Assembly: GCA_963820955.1 (NCBI GenBank)
Contig: CAWGCA010000020.1
Coordinates: 60,478 to 124,477, forward strand
DNA from: CAWGCA01 sp963820955
Lineage (GTDB): Bacteria; Pseudomonadota; Gammaproteobacteria; Chromatiales; Chromatiaceae
DNA length: 64,000 bases
Reading direction: 5' to 3'
In this document: positions 9,507 to 18,171 of the stretch, piece after piece
How the letters are laid out: each line of letters begins with the position of its first letter
Numbering within the stretch: the first letter of the stretch is position 1
Made by a program: the position numbers and the translations under genes
The notes under the pieces: model-generated
What the model saw: the letters and a program-made list of their open reading frames with translations, nothing else
Databases searched by the model: none
What the model was told of the DNA's origin: nothing

Positions 9507-11939
9507 ATGGACCAACCGGGAATGAAAGGTAATAGCCGAGTGAATGAACCGCTGGTAGCAGAAGAGCTTTACCACGCCTGTAATCCTGAACTGCTGGATT
9601 TTGACACCACTGGAAAACTGGAAACCCTGTCGGAGACCATTGGGCAGGAACGTGCCATGGAGGCCATCGATTTTGGTGTCGGCATGCCCCACGAAGGATT
9701 CAACCTGTATGTTATGGGCGCGACGGGTCTGGGTCGCCACACGCTGGTGCGAGAGGCATTGCAGAAACAGTCGGCGCAGGCGCCCGCACCTTCAGACTGG
9801 TGCTATATCGCCAATTTTCAGCATCCGCACAGCCCGTTTGTACTCAATGTACCCGCCGGCACTGGCCGCAGCCTGCGCAGGGATATGGAGCAGTTGATCG
9901 ATGATCTCCTGAACGCCATACCGGCAGCCTTCCAGGGTGATGAATACCGCCGCCGGGCAAAAGAGATCAGCGACGACTTCAAGGCACGTGAAGACCAGGC
10001 CGCCGCCGAACTGGGGGAAAAGGCGGCTAATTCCGGGATCGCTCTGTTACGCGGCCCTACCGGATTTACCCTGACACCACAGAAAGAGGGGAAGATTCTC
10101 TCAACTGAGGAATTTCACAAACTCCCGAACGAGGAACAGCAACGACTCGGTGCCTCCATGGAGGAGATGAAAGAGGACCTAAAAGAGACCATGAGCCGCC
10201 TGCCGGAGTGGCAACGGGAGATGCGGAAACGCTTCAAGGCGCTGGACCGGGAGACGGTAGAACTGACCGTGAGCGAATTCATCAGTGAATTGGAAAAGCG
10301 CTATCGACAATTCGAACGAATCCTGACCTACCTCGCTGCGGTAAAGGCAGACATCATTGAACATGTAGATCAGTTCCGCCAGTCGGGGGAATCGGATGAG
10401 CGTACAGTGTCTCCCCGGGACCCGGAATTCAACCGTTACCAGGTCAACATTCTGGTGGACAACGCCGATACTCAGGGCGCCCCGCTGATCTTCGAGGACA
10501 ATCCCACTTATCAGAACCTGGTAGGAAGAATCGAGCACATCGCCCACTTAGGCACCCTGCGCACCGACTTCACCCTGATCAAGGCCGGGGCCCTGCAACG
10601 GGCCAACGGTGGTTACCTGATCCTGGATGCGGAAAAGGTGCTGATCAACCCCTTCGCCTGGGATGGACTGAAACGTTCACTCAAGGCACGCGAAGTCCGT
10701 ATCGAGTCTCTGGAGCGGCAGTTGAGTCTGGTCAGCACCATATCACTGGAGCCTCAGCCCATTCCCATTGATCTGAAGGTGGTCCTGATCGGCAGCCGAC
10801 TGCTTTTTTATCTGCTGAAGGCGTACGAACCGGAGTTTGGCCTGCTGTTCAAGGTAACGGCCGACTTCGCCGAACTGCTACCCAGGAAAGAACAAAACGA
10901 ACTGCTCTACGCCCGGCTCATTGCCACCCTGCAGCGGCGTGAGGGACTGCGTGACATTACACGTGACGGTGTTGCGCAAATCATCGAACAGGGTGTGCGG
11001 CGTGCCCAGGATGGAGAAAAGATCTCGCTTAATCTCGGCGGCCTGATTGATCTGCTACAGGAGGCGGACGGCCGCGCTGGAAAGGCGGAGGGTCAACTGA
11101 TCCGAAAAGAGCATATACAGCAGACCATTGATGCCCAGGCACGCCGCGTCAACCAGTTGCAGGAGCAGCTTCGGGAAGAGGTGCTGAATGGCCGGATCCG
11201 GATCGAAACCGAGGGCGTGCAGCTGGCTCAAGTCAACGCACTCTCTGTCATTCAACTCGGTGACTACGCCTTTGGCGCGCCTACCCGTATCAGTGCCACG
11301 GCACGTATCGGAGGAGGCGAACTCATCGACATCGAGCGGGAGAGCGAACAGGGCGGCCCCATCCATTCCAAAGGTGTTTTGATCCTCACCTCATATCTGG
11401 GGCAGCGTTACGCCAAACACCAACCCCTGTCGGTCTCCGCCAGCCTGGTCTTCGAGCAGACCTACGGCCTAATCGAAGGGGACAGCGCCTCCGCGGCCGA
11501 ACTCTGCGCCCTGCTATCGGCCCTCGGAGACATCCCGCTGAAACAGTCTCTGGCGATCACCGGTTCCGTCAACCAGCATGGGCAGATCCAGGCCATCGGC
11601 GGGGTCTGTCAGAAGATCGAAGGGTTTTTCGAGATCTGCAAGGCCCGCGGCCTGAGTGGGGGGCAAGGGGTCATCATTCCCGCCGTCAACGTCCGGGACC
11701 TGATGTTGCATCAAAATGTAGTGGAGGCAGCAGAGGCTGGTCAATTCAGCATCTTTGCTGTCGACCACGTGGAACAGGCGATGGAACTGCTCACCGGACT
11801 GCCGGCCGGTACGCCGGATGCGAACGGCATATATCCCGAAGGAACCATCAATCACCATATTCAGTTCCGCCTGGCAGAGTGGATTGCCCTGCGCCAGCAC
11901 TATGCCTCCCACAGCAGCGGCGGTGACGAAGAACGGTAA
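9507..11939 (+). CDS. Lon-related AAA ATPase / ATP-dependent protease
   Basis: 810 aa, matching the AAA_32 plus Lon_C family found in many proteobacteria. The N-terminal ATPase part has a Walker A-like GATGLGRHTL in which the usual Lys is Arg. A helical middle region follows, then an ATPase stretch with RANGGYLILDAEKVL. The C-terminal third is a Lon protease domain with the Ser-Lys dyad: Ser in EGDSASAAEL (about residue 660) and Lys in GGVCQKIEGFF (about 700). Expected to degrade unfolded or regulatory proteins in the cytosol. The ribosome binding site GAAAGGTAG supports the 9507 ATG. Convergent with the acyl-CoA synthetase gene, only 3 nt apart. Confidence 0.93.
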   Translation: MDQPGMKGNSRVNEPLVAEELYHACNPELLDFDTTGKLETLSETIGQERAMEAIDFGVGMPHEGFNLYVMGATGLGRHTLVREALQKQSAQAPAPSDWCYIANFQHPHSPFVLNVPAGTGRSLRRDMEQLIDDLLNAIPAAFQGDEYRRRAKEISDDFKAREDQAAAELGEKAANSGIALLRGPTGFTLTPQKEGKILSTEEFHKLPNEEQQRLGASMEEMKEDLKETMSRLPEWQREMRKRFKALDRETVELTVSEFISELEKRYRQFERILTYLAAVKADIIEHVDQFRQSGESDERTVSPRDPEFNRYQVNILVDNADTQGAPLIFEDNPTYQNLVGRIEHIAHLGTLRTDFTLIKAGALQRANGGYLILDAEKVLINPFAWDGLKRSLKAREVRIESLERQLSLVSTISLEPQPIPIDLKVVLIGSRLLFYLLKAYEPEFGLLFKVTADFAELLPRKEQNELLYARLIATLQRREGLRDITRDGVAQIIEQGVRRAQDGEKISLNLGGLIDLLQEADGRAGKAEGQLIRKEHIQQTIDAQARRVNQLQEQLREEVLNGRIRIETEGVQLAQVNALSVIQLGDYAFGAPTRISATARIGGGELIDIERESEQGGPIHSKGVLILTSYLGQRYAKHQPLSVSASLVFEQTYGLIEGDSASAAELCALLSALGDIPLKQSLAITGSVNQHGQIQAIGGVCQKIEGFFEICKARGLSGGQGVIIPAVNVRDLMLHQNVVEAAEAGQFSIFAVDHVEQAMELLTGLPAGTPDANGIYPEGTINHHIQFRLAEWIALRQHYASHSSGGDEER

Positions 11940-11942
11940 GGC

Positions 11943-13634
11943 CTAACGGCCCAGCTGCTCGAGCGCCATCTCCCGCATGCGAAACTTCTGGAGTTTACCG
12001 GTAACGGTCAGCGGGAACTCATCGACAAACCAGACATACTTCGGAATCTTGAAGTGGGCGATATTGACCGAAAGAAAATCCCGGATCTCCTGCTCCTCGG
12101 CCTGCTCCCCGGCCACTAGCTGGATCCATGCCATCACCGCCTCACCGTAGTAATCATCCGGCACACCGAACACCGCCACGGCCGAAACTTTGGGATGGGT
12201 ATAGAGCAGATCCTCGATCTCCCGGGGATAGATGTTCTCACCTCCGCGGATGATCATCTCCTTCAGCCGGCCGGTGATCCGCAGGTAGCCCTCCGCCTCC
12301 ATGACGCCCAGATCACTGGAATGAAGCCAGCCCTGCTGATCCACCGCCTCGCGGGTAGCAACGGAATCCTGATAGTAGCCCCGCATGACATGGTAACCGC
12401 GAAAACAGACTTCCCCGATCTCCCCCAACGGCAGGGTTTCCCCCGTCTCTATGCCCACAACCTTGACCTCCTGGTGGGGAAGATTGCTACCCACCGTCTC
12501 GGTGCGACGTTGCAGGCCGTCCTCCCGGGAAGTGAGATGAGTCAGCGGGGAGGCCTCGGTTTCGCCATAGCCGATCAATATCTCCGCACAGTGCATGTCG
12601 CGTATCACCCGCTGCATCAGGATAGGCGGACAGGGAGCACCGGCCATGATCCCGGTGCGCAGACTGGACAAGTCGCACTCCTGGAATCGCTTATCTTCCA
12701 GTTCAGCAATGAACATGGTGGGTACACCGTGAATAGCGGTGCAGCGCTCGGCTGCTACTGTCTGCAGCACCTGCAGAGGATCGAAGTGTTCACAGGCAAT
12801 CACCACGCAGGCACCAACGGATAAGCAGAGCAGGTTGGATACCACCATGCCGAAACAATGGTAAAAGGGCACCGGAACGCAGAGCCGATCGGCACTCGAA
12901 AAATGCAGGGCCCGGGCGGCAAACCAGGCGTTGTTCAGGATATTGTGATGGGTCAATACCACCGCCTTGGGTAAGCCGGTGGTACCGGATGTGTATTGGA
13001 TGTTGATCGGATCGTCCCGGTCCAGGGTCTCCGTCAACTGATCGATAAGGTCGTTGGGCACTTCCACGCCGGCCTGCAACAGCTGCTGCCAGGTGACAAA
13101 CCCCGGAACGGGGCTAACGGTGTTTTCAGGCCGCGCCGGATCGTAGAGCACGAGTCTCTTCAGAAATGGGAAATCCGGGCTGCTCAAACCCTCTTCCCTT
13201 GCCTGGCGAAGCTGCGGCAGCAGTTCGATCAGCATCGCAACATAGTCGCTGCCGCGGAATGCGGGAATGACGAATAGACCCTGCACCTGGGATCGCTGCA
13301 GGGCATAGGCCAGTTCCTTGGCGCGATAGGCTGGATTGATAGTGACCAGAATGGCGCCGATACGGGCGGTGGCCATTTGCAGCAACAACCATTCGATATT
13401 GTTGGTGGACCAGATGCCGATACGATCTCCCCGGCCAAACCCGTACTGCACCAGGCCCCGGGCAAGCCGGTCAACCTCTTGTGCCAGCCGGGCATAGCTT
13501 AGTCGCCGCCCCTGCGGCCGGGAAACCACTGCCTCCCGCCGTGGATGCCGCCGCACCACCGAGGCGAAATGCTCCGGAATGGTGGAGCCCAGCAGCGGCT
13601 CCTCCCCACCGCGATGAAAATAGCTCTTTTTCAC
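11943..13634 (-). CDS. AMP-binding fatty acyl-CoA synthetase (ACSF2-like)
   Basis: 563 aa member of the ANL superfamily. Predicted to adenylate a carboxylic acid and transfer the acyl group to CoA. Visible motifs: the phosphate-binding loop YTSGTTGLPKAVVLTHHN, the adenine motif GYGETEASP, the hinge region HSSDLG...GYLRITGRLKEMIIRGGENIYP and the catalytic Lys in TVTGKLQKFRM. Overall it resembles medium-chain ACSF2/FadD-type enzymes. It lies downstream of the 2-oxoacid:ferredoxin oxidoreductase block on the same strand, beyond a long hairpin, so it may be co-transcribed or only partly so. The acid substrate cannot be read from sequence. Confidence 0.92.
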   Translation of the reverse strand: MKKSYFHRGGEEPLLGSTIPEHFASVVRRHPRREAVVSRPQGRRLSYARLAQEVDRLARGLVQYGFGRGDRIGIWSTNNIEWLLLQMATARIGAILVTINPAYRAKELAYALQRSQVQGLFVIPAFRGSDYVAMLIELLPQLRQAREEGLSSPDFPFLKRLVLYDPARPENTVSPVPGFVTWQQLLQAGVEVPNDLIDQLTETLDRDDPINIQYTSGTTGLPKAVVLTHHNILNNAWFAARALHFSSADRLCVPVPFYHCFGMVVSNLLCLSVGACVVIACEHFDPLQVLQTVAAERCTAIHGVPTMFIAELEDKRFQECDLSSLRTGIMAGAPCPPILMQRVIRDMHCAEILIGYGETEASPLTHLTSREDGLQRRTETVGSNLPHQEVKVVGIETGETLPLGEIGEVCFRGYHVMRGYYQDSVATREAVDQQGWLHSSDLGVMEAEGYLRITGRLKEMIIRGGENIYPREIEDLLYTHPKVSAVAVFGVPDDYYGEAVMAWIQLVAGEQAEEQEIRDFLSVNIAHFKIPKYVWFVDEFPLTVTGKLQKFRMREMALEQLGR

Positions 13635-13699
13635 GCTCGATGCTCCCTCAACACCCCGGGAGAAAAACCCGGCCAGATTTAATGTCGGTTTTTCCCTTG

Positions 13700-13801
13700 C
13701 CGGTCATCTACCTGGTTGGTGAGGTGTCGGCAGCAGGGATGCTGGCGTCAAGCCACCATGGATGGTTTTACGGCGTCCTCGCCAACCAGGTAGATAACCG
13801 G
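13700..13801. repeat. Long imperfect inverted repeat (hairpin) between operon genes
   Basis: Arms of 25 bp at 13700-13724 and 13777-13801 match at 23 of 25 positions (core CATCTACCTGGTTGG / CCAACCAGGTAGAT). The ~52-bp centre contains its own shorter palindromes (CAGCAGGGATGCTG, CCACCATGGATGG). Could be a processing or attenuation structure between porB and the acyl-CoA synthetase gene, or an intergenic repeat unit. No U-run follows. Confidence 0.75.
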
Positions 13802-13828
13802 CGAAAAGCAACATATCTATCGACCGCT

Positions 13829-14746
13829 TTAAGAATCGACCTTTTCCCAATAGGCATCGACCCGCGCCTGGATTTCGGACAGCAGGACCTCGTTGCGCTG
13901 TGGATGAAATAGATGGGCGAAACGACCCTGCTTCTCCAGATACCGCTCAACTGGCACCCTTCTGGTCGGCTGTTTGGTGTGTGCCACACGGCCGTCGATA
14001 TACTCTTTCAAGGGCCACATACCGCACTTGACCGCCAGCTTGCCGATAGCCACCGACTCAGCGGGATCGAAATCCCAGCCAGTGGGACAGGGCGAGAGGG
14101 CGATGATAAGCCGTGGTCCTTTCTGACCTTTGGCCTTTTCGATCTTGCGGGCGAGATCCAGCGGCTCGGCACCGATCACCGTGGCGACATAGGCCGGTTT
14201 GTGCGCCGCCCAGATATCGAATAGCGGCTTTTTGTAGCCGGTAAAACCAGTGATCCCGCGGCTGGTAGCGGTTCTTGCGCCATGGGGGGTAGCCGCCGAA
14301 TATTGTTGTCCGGTATTGCCGTAGCCCTCGTTGTCATAGCAAATATAGAGAAAATCGAGCCTTCGTTCGATGGCGCCGGAGGTGGCGGACAATCCCATAC
14401 CATAGGCGGCGCCATCACCGGTCAGGGCCACCACCTGCAGATCCTCCTCCGCCCCGATCTGCTCTTTGCGCAGCAGAATATCCAGGGCATCCCGTATCCC
14501 CTGGGCGCCGGCGGGCGCCGAAGCCATGGCGGTATAGAGCCAGGAACCCCGAAACGGGGTAAAGGGGTAAACAGCAAGCAGTGTCATACAACCCGCCGCA
14601 TTGACAAACACGCTCCTGCCGCCCAGGACGTCGTAGATCTGGTGCAGCGCCTCCAGCCCACCGCAGCCGGCGCACATCGGGGTACCGCTGCCGAGCAGAT
14701 GGGTGGAGGGCAGCTGTTTCACACTTTTGAACGCAGTTCCGTTCAT
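13829..14746 (-). CDS. 2-oxoacid:ferredoxin oxidoreductase, beta (TPP-binding) subunit
   Basis: 305 aa subunit of a pyruvate/2-ketoisovalerate-type ferredoxin oxidoreductase. The N-terminal PMCAGCGGLEAL gives the C-x2-C for the proximal 4Fe-4S cluster. The TPP motif runs from TGDGAAYGMG to CYDNEGYGNTG. A further cysteine appears in NAAGCM and in VKCGMWPL. The enzyme converts a 2-oxoacid, CoA and oxidised ferredoxin to acyl-CoA, CO2 and reduced ferredoxin, or the reverse. Its start overlaps the end of the alpha gene by 4 nt (ATGA-type coupling). Substrate (pyruvate, branched-chain or 2-oxobutyrate) is not decided by sequence. Confidence 0.94.
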   Translation of the reverse strand: MNGTAFKSVKQLPSTHLLGSGTPMCAGCGGLEALHQIYDVLGGRSVFVNAAGCMTLLAVYPFTPFRGSWLYTAMASAPAGAQGIRDALDILLRKEQIGAEEDLQVVALTGDGAAYGMGLSATSGAIERRLDFLYICYDNEGYGNTGQQYSAATPHGARTATSRGITGFTGYKKPLFDIWAAHKPAYVATVIGAEPLDLARKIEKAKGQKGPRLIIALSPCPTGWDFDPAESVAIGKLAVKCGMWPLKEYIDGRVAHTKQPTRRVPVERYLEKQGRFAHLFHPQRNEVLLSEIQARVDAYWEKVDS

Positions 14747-15990
14747 GGGCCCTCTCCGAGATCCAGTCGTTCCGCGCGGGCAATCGCCTGGAGCTTGCGC
14801 GTCTCCCGCAGTTCCGTCTCCGTGTAGAGCAGGCGGGGAGGCAGCGCCTCACCCGTCTCCGCCGCCTGTCGAATCACCTGAGCCATCTGGAAGAACTCCT
14901 CCGGCGCGATATCCCGCCCCCCCAGTCCGCCGACGAAGCTGGCCAGCACCGGTGGGGCATCCGATTGACCGTAAAGGGCGGCCGCCACCTCCGTGTGCAA
15001 CACACCACCGGCACCGACGGAGAGGTTCTGATCAATCACTGCGACCGCCCGCCTGCCCCCCAGCATCTGCTTAAACAGCGCTGCCGGAAAGGGCCTCAGC
15101 AGACGGGGCCGCAGCAGACCGATCCACCAGCCCGCGGAGCGCAGTTGATCCACTGCCGCCTTTGCCTTGGTCGCGAACGAACCCATCATCAGAAACAGAT
15201 ACTCCGCACCCTCGCAGCGATACGCCTCAATGGCTTCGTGGCGACGCCCGAACAACGCCGCGAACTCTTCGGCAATGCATTCGTAGGCGGTCAGGGCATT
15301 GCAAGCCGCCAACTGGGTCTGATAGCGGAAATAGGAGTAAGGCGCGCCGCCCAGCACCGCCACGGCCTGGCTCTCCGGCACACTGGCACGGAATTTCAGG
15401 TCGCCGGCATCAAAGGCGGGAAGAAACCGGTCGACCTGCTCCTGGGATGGAATCTCCACCGGCTCACGGGTAAAGGAGAGATAGAATCCGTCGAGGTTTA
15501 CCAACACTGGCAGCCGTACCTGTTTGTCCTCCGCCAACCGATAGGCCAACAGCACGGTGTCCAGTACCTCCTGGCACGTAGCGCAGTGGAGTTGCAGAAA
15601 GCCGCTGTCCCGCGCCGCCAGGATGTCGTTATGGTCTGCTTCCAGGGTGATCGGTGCCGACAGCCCCCGGGAGACGTTGACCAGAACAAACGGCGCCCGC
15701 CAGCCCGCGACTGTATAGAGCATCTCCATGGCATAGAGCAGGCCCTGACTGGAGGTGGCGCTGAATACCCGTACCCCGGTGGCAGCCGCCGCACCGGCGG
15801 CCGTGATCATGGAGTGTTCCGATTCCAGAGTGACCAGCCGGCCGTCCATTGCGCCAGCGTCGATCCAGGCCGCGAGAGACTCGATGATCTCGGTCTGGGG
15901 CGTGATGGGAAACGCCGGTACGTAATCGATCCGGGCCAGACGAGCGCCCCAGGCCGCGGCCCCGTTGCCGGTCAACAGATTGCACTTCAT
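14743..15990 (-). CDS. 2-oxoacid:ferredoxin oxidoreductase, alpha subunit
   Basis: 415 aa. N-terminal domain with GNGAAAWGARLARIDYVPAFPI and PQTEIIESL, plus SATSSQGLLYAMEML, typical of the alpha subunit that packs against the TPP site. The C-terminal part (AVIDQNLSVGAGG) matches the transketolase C-like domain. Second of three overlapping oxidoreductase genes on the minus strand: it overlaps the gamma-delta gene and the beta gene by 4 nt each, so the three subunits are almost certainly translated together. Confidence 0.94.
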   Translation of the reverse strand: MKCNLLTGNGAAAWGARLARIDYVPAFPITPQTEIIESLAAWIDAGAMDGRLVTLESEHSMITAAGAAAATGVRVFSATSSQGLLYAMEMLYTVAGWRAPFVLVNVSRGLSAPITLEADHNDILAARDSGFLQLHCATCQEVLDTVLLAYRLAEDKQVRLPVLVNLDGFYLSFTREPVEIPSQEQVDRFLPAFDAGDLKFRASVPESQAVAVLGGAPYSYFRYQTQLAACNALTAYECIAEEFAALFGRRHEAIEAYRCEGAEYLFLMMGSFATKAKAAVDQLRSAGWWIGLLRPRLLRPFPAALFKQMLGGRRAVAVIDQNLSVGAGGVLHTEVAAALYGQSDAPPVLASFVGGLGGRDIAPEEFFQMAQVIRQAAETGEALPPRLLYTETELRETRKLQAIARAERLDLGEGP

Positions 15991-16925
15991 GACACCCCCT
16001 CTGCGTCGTCGCGCGCGACCGCCAGATACTCCGGGATCGCCTCAATGGCGTGGGGCGGACACTGGGTCACGCAGATGAGACACCCCTTACAGTGATCGTA
16101 ATCGATTTGTGGCTGTCCTTCCTCTGTCACCGCTATGGCGCCGTCCGGACAAAAGGTACTGCACACCCACCAACAGCGGTTGCAGTGGTCGTAGTCGACC
16201 ACCGGACGCATGGTCCGCCACAACCCGGTCTGCATCTGTTTACTGGTATCGGAGGCGTGGATCGTCGGCGCTGAGGCCCCGGTCGTTTCAAACGACATAT
16301 CGACCCAGGCTGGGGCCCGCCAGTCCGTTGCCGGCGCGTCCTTGGTCTCGGACACCGCCCCGGCGTCAGCGGCCATCCCATCGTAGGCTGCCAACGCCCG
16401 CTCCAGATTTTTTCCCACCACGACCTGGCCCAGGTGGCCAAGTTCCTCCCGAATCGCCTGTTCCAGGCACTCCCTGGATACAGCCCCGATCAGCCGGGCC
16501 GCCGCGCCGGCGCAGGCGGCCCCAACATAAGGTAGTTCGGCCCGATCTGCCGTCTCCTCCGGGGTCGGCAGAATCAGCACCGGACCGGCCAGGTTGAGCC
16601 GTTGCTTCCAGGTTGCGGCGGAATCGTGACTGTTGATCAGCAACAGGGAATGCCCGTCCAACCCGGGCAATACCCCGGCAGCAGGTATTGGGACCAGGCT
16701 GTCGTCCGCAACCACCGCAAGATCTGGGCAACGGATAACACCGCGCTCGTTGATCGGGCTTCGGTCGGCGCGGACATATGCAAAGATTGGCGCACCCCGG
16801 CGTTCTGCACCGTAGCGGGGTGCATCCTGAACCTCGTAGCCCTGCAGGAAAAAGGCCGTCCCCAAAACGCGGCTGGCGGTCTTCATACCCTGTCCGCCAC
16901 GGCCATGGAAACGTATGCGGTACAT
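15987..16925 (-). CDS. 2-oxoacid:ferredoxin oxidoreductase, fused gamma-delta subunit
   Basis: 312 aa. Residues 1-185 are the gamma domain (YRIRFHGRGGQGMKTASRVL, APRYGAERRGAP). After a linker, the C-terminal ~70 residues are a bacterial 2[4Fe-4S] ferredoxin (delta) domain. The second cluster motif is canonical (CKGCLICVTQCPP, C-x2-C-x2-C-x3-CP). The first is CNRCWWVCSTFCPDG, C-x2-C-x3-C-x3-CP, one residue longer between the second and third Cys. Expected to take electrons from the TPP/beta cluster to soluble ferredoxin. First oxidoreductase gene, 9 nt after the dehydrogenase gene. Confidence 0.93.
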   Translation of the reverse strand: MYRIRFHGRGGQGMKTASRVLGTAFFLQGYEVQDAPRYGAERRGAPIFAYVRADRSPINERGVIRCPDLAVVADDSLVPIPAAGVLPGLDGHSLLLINSHDSAATWKQRLNLAGPVLILPTPEETADRAELPYVGAACAGAAARLIGAVSRECLEQAIREELGHLGQVVVGKNLERALAAYDGMAADAGAVSETKDAPATDWRAPAWVDMSFETTGASAPTIHASDTSKQMQTGLWRTMRPVVDYDHCNRCWWVCSTFCPDGAIAVTEEGQPQIDYDHCKGCLICVTQCPPHAIEAIPEYLAVARDDAEGVS

Positions 16926-16934
16926 ACCCGCCTC

Positions 16935-18047
16935 CTAAAACAAGGACCAGCGCCGGTAGCTCATGGCCCGTTTGATCCGTTCCGTAGCCAGCACCAATGC
17001 CGCGTCACGGGGTGGTATGTCTTTGGCCTTGGCCTCGGCAAGTACCTGATCCGTATTTTCCCGCAGTTTCTCTTCAATGCTTTGGAGTGCTGCCGTCTGA
17101 CTGGCCTGCTGATACTCCATGGCGGCACAGATCACCCCTCCCGCATTGGCAATAAAATCGGGGACATTAAGGACACCCCGTTCATGGAGCACCTTCTCGG
17201 CCCCATAGGTGAAGGGAATATTGGCGCCCTGTACCACCAACCGGGTGTTCAGCCGATGTACGTTGTCCTCATGGATGACGTCTGGGCGGGCCGCCGGGAT
17301 CCAGATATCGCAGGCCACATCGATCACCTGATCCCGCTTCAACTTCTCCCCTCTGGCGTGTTCGATGACGCTGCGTCCCTCATCCTTCAACGCAATCAGC
17401 TCGTCGAGATCTAGACCTTGCGGGTGGTGTATGGTGCCTCGGGAATCCGCCACCGCCACCAGAATCGCCCCCCTGGCGGTCAGGAAGCGAGCGGCGTGCC
17501 GCCCCACCGCGCCAAAGCCCTGCACCACCAGGCGTGCCCCCTGCAACTCGAAATCGCAATAGTCGAGGGCCACATCGACCACCTGGCTGATGCCCCAGCC
17601 GGTTGCCCCGATCTTGTCCAAGGGGATGCCTCCCACCTCCCGGGGAAGCCCCACCGAACGGCCGATCTCGTCCTTTATCCAGGCCATACACTCCTCGTCC
17701 GTCCCCATATCGGGCCCGAATATGTACTCCCGCGTCTCCCGCAGGGCGCTAGCAAGCTCCCGTATCAGCCGCTCCTTTTCATCTTTCGGCATCTTCGGGT
17801 CGCCGAACAACACCGATTTGGCGCCACCGTGAGGCAGCCCGGCCGCGGCATTCTTGAGCGTCATCGCCCGCGCCAGCCGCGCGCACTCCCGGGTGCTGAC
17901 GTCCGGTGCCATACGCAACCCCCCAATCGCCGGTCCGGCCGCCACATTGTCGATCACCAATACCGCCTTGAGACCATGGGTGGGTTCGTACAAATGAACG
18001 ACCTTGGTCGGCCCCAGATCATCGACATAGTCAAAAATCTCGCCCAT
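16935..18047 (-). CDS. Glu/Leu/Phe/Val family NAD(P)-dependent amino acid dehydrogenase
   Basis: 370 aa, the size of leucine/phenylalanine dehydrogenases rather than of the ~450-aa glutamate dehydrogenases. N-terminal motifs AIGGLRMAP, MTLKNAAAGLPHGGAKSVL (catalytic Lys residues) and GPDMGTDE. Rossmann domain with VVQGFGAVGRHAARFL. Catalyses reversible oxidative deamination of an amino acid to a 2-oxoacid. It is the first gene of the minus-strand block and is 9 nt from the oxidoreductase genes, which suggests it feeds 2-oxoacids to them. Divergent from the threonine ammonia-lyase gene with a ~125-bp shared upstream region. Confidence 0.92.
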   Translation of the reverse strand: MGEIFDYVDDLGPTKVVHLYEPTHGLKAVLVIDNVAAGPAIGGLRMAPDVSTRECARLARAMTLKNAAAGLPHGGAKSVLFGDPKMPKDEKERLIRELASALRETREYIFGPDMGTDEECMAWIKDEIGRSVGLPREVGGIPLDKIGATGWGISQVVDVALDYCDFELQGARLVVQGFGAVGRHAARFLTARGAILVAVADSRGTIHHPQGLDLDELIALKDEGRSVIEHARGEKLKRDQVIDVACDIWIPAARPDVIHEDNVHRLNTRLVVQGANIPFTYGAEKVLHERGVLNVPDFIANAGGVICAAMEYQQASQTAALQSIEEKLRENTDQVLAEAKAKDIPPRDAALVLATERIKRAMSYRRWSLF

Positions 18048-18171
18048 GAAAAACTTCCTTTATCCCGTTCGTGTCTTCACAGCGACCTATCTGGAACGTT
18101 GTACTATCTTAAGTAAAGCACGGATTTTACAGGCCGGTGCTGCGGCCGAAGCGAACAGAAGGAAGTCGGGC

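Noticed and set aside
14965..16095. 376-aa open frame on the plus strand opposite the oxidoreductase genes
   Set aside because: Shadow of the alpha and gamma-delta genes, which have clear catalytic motifs.
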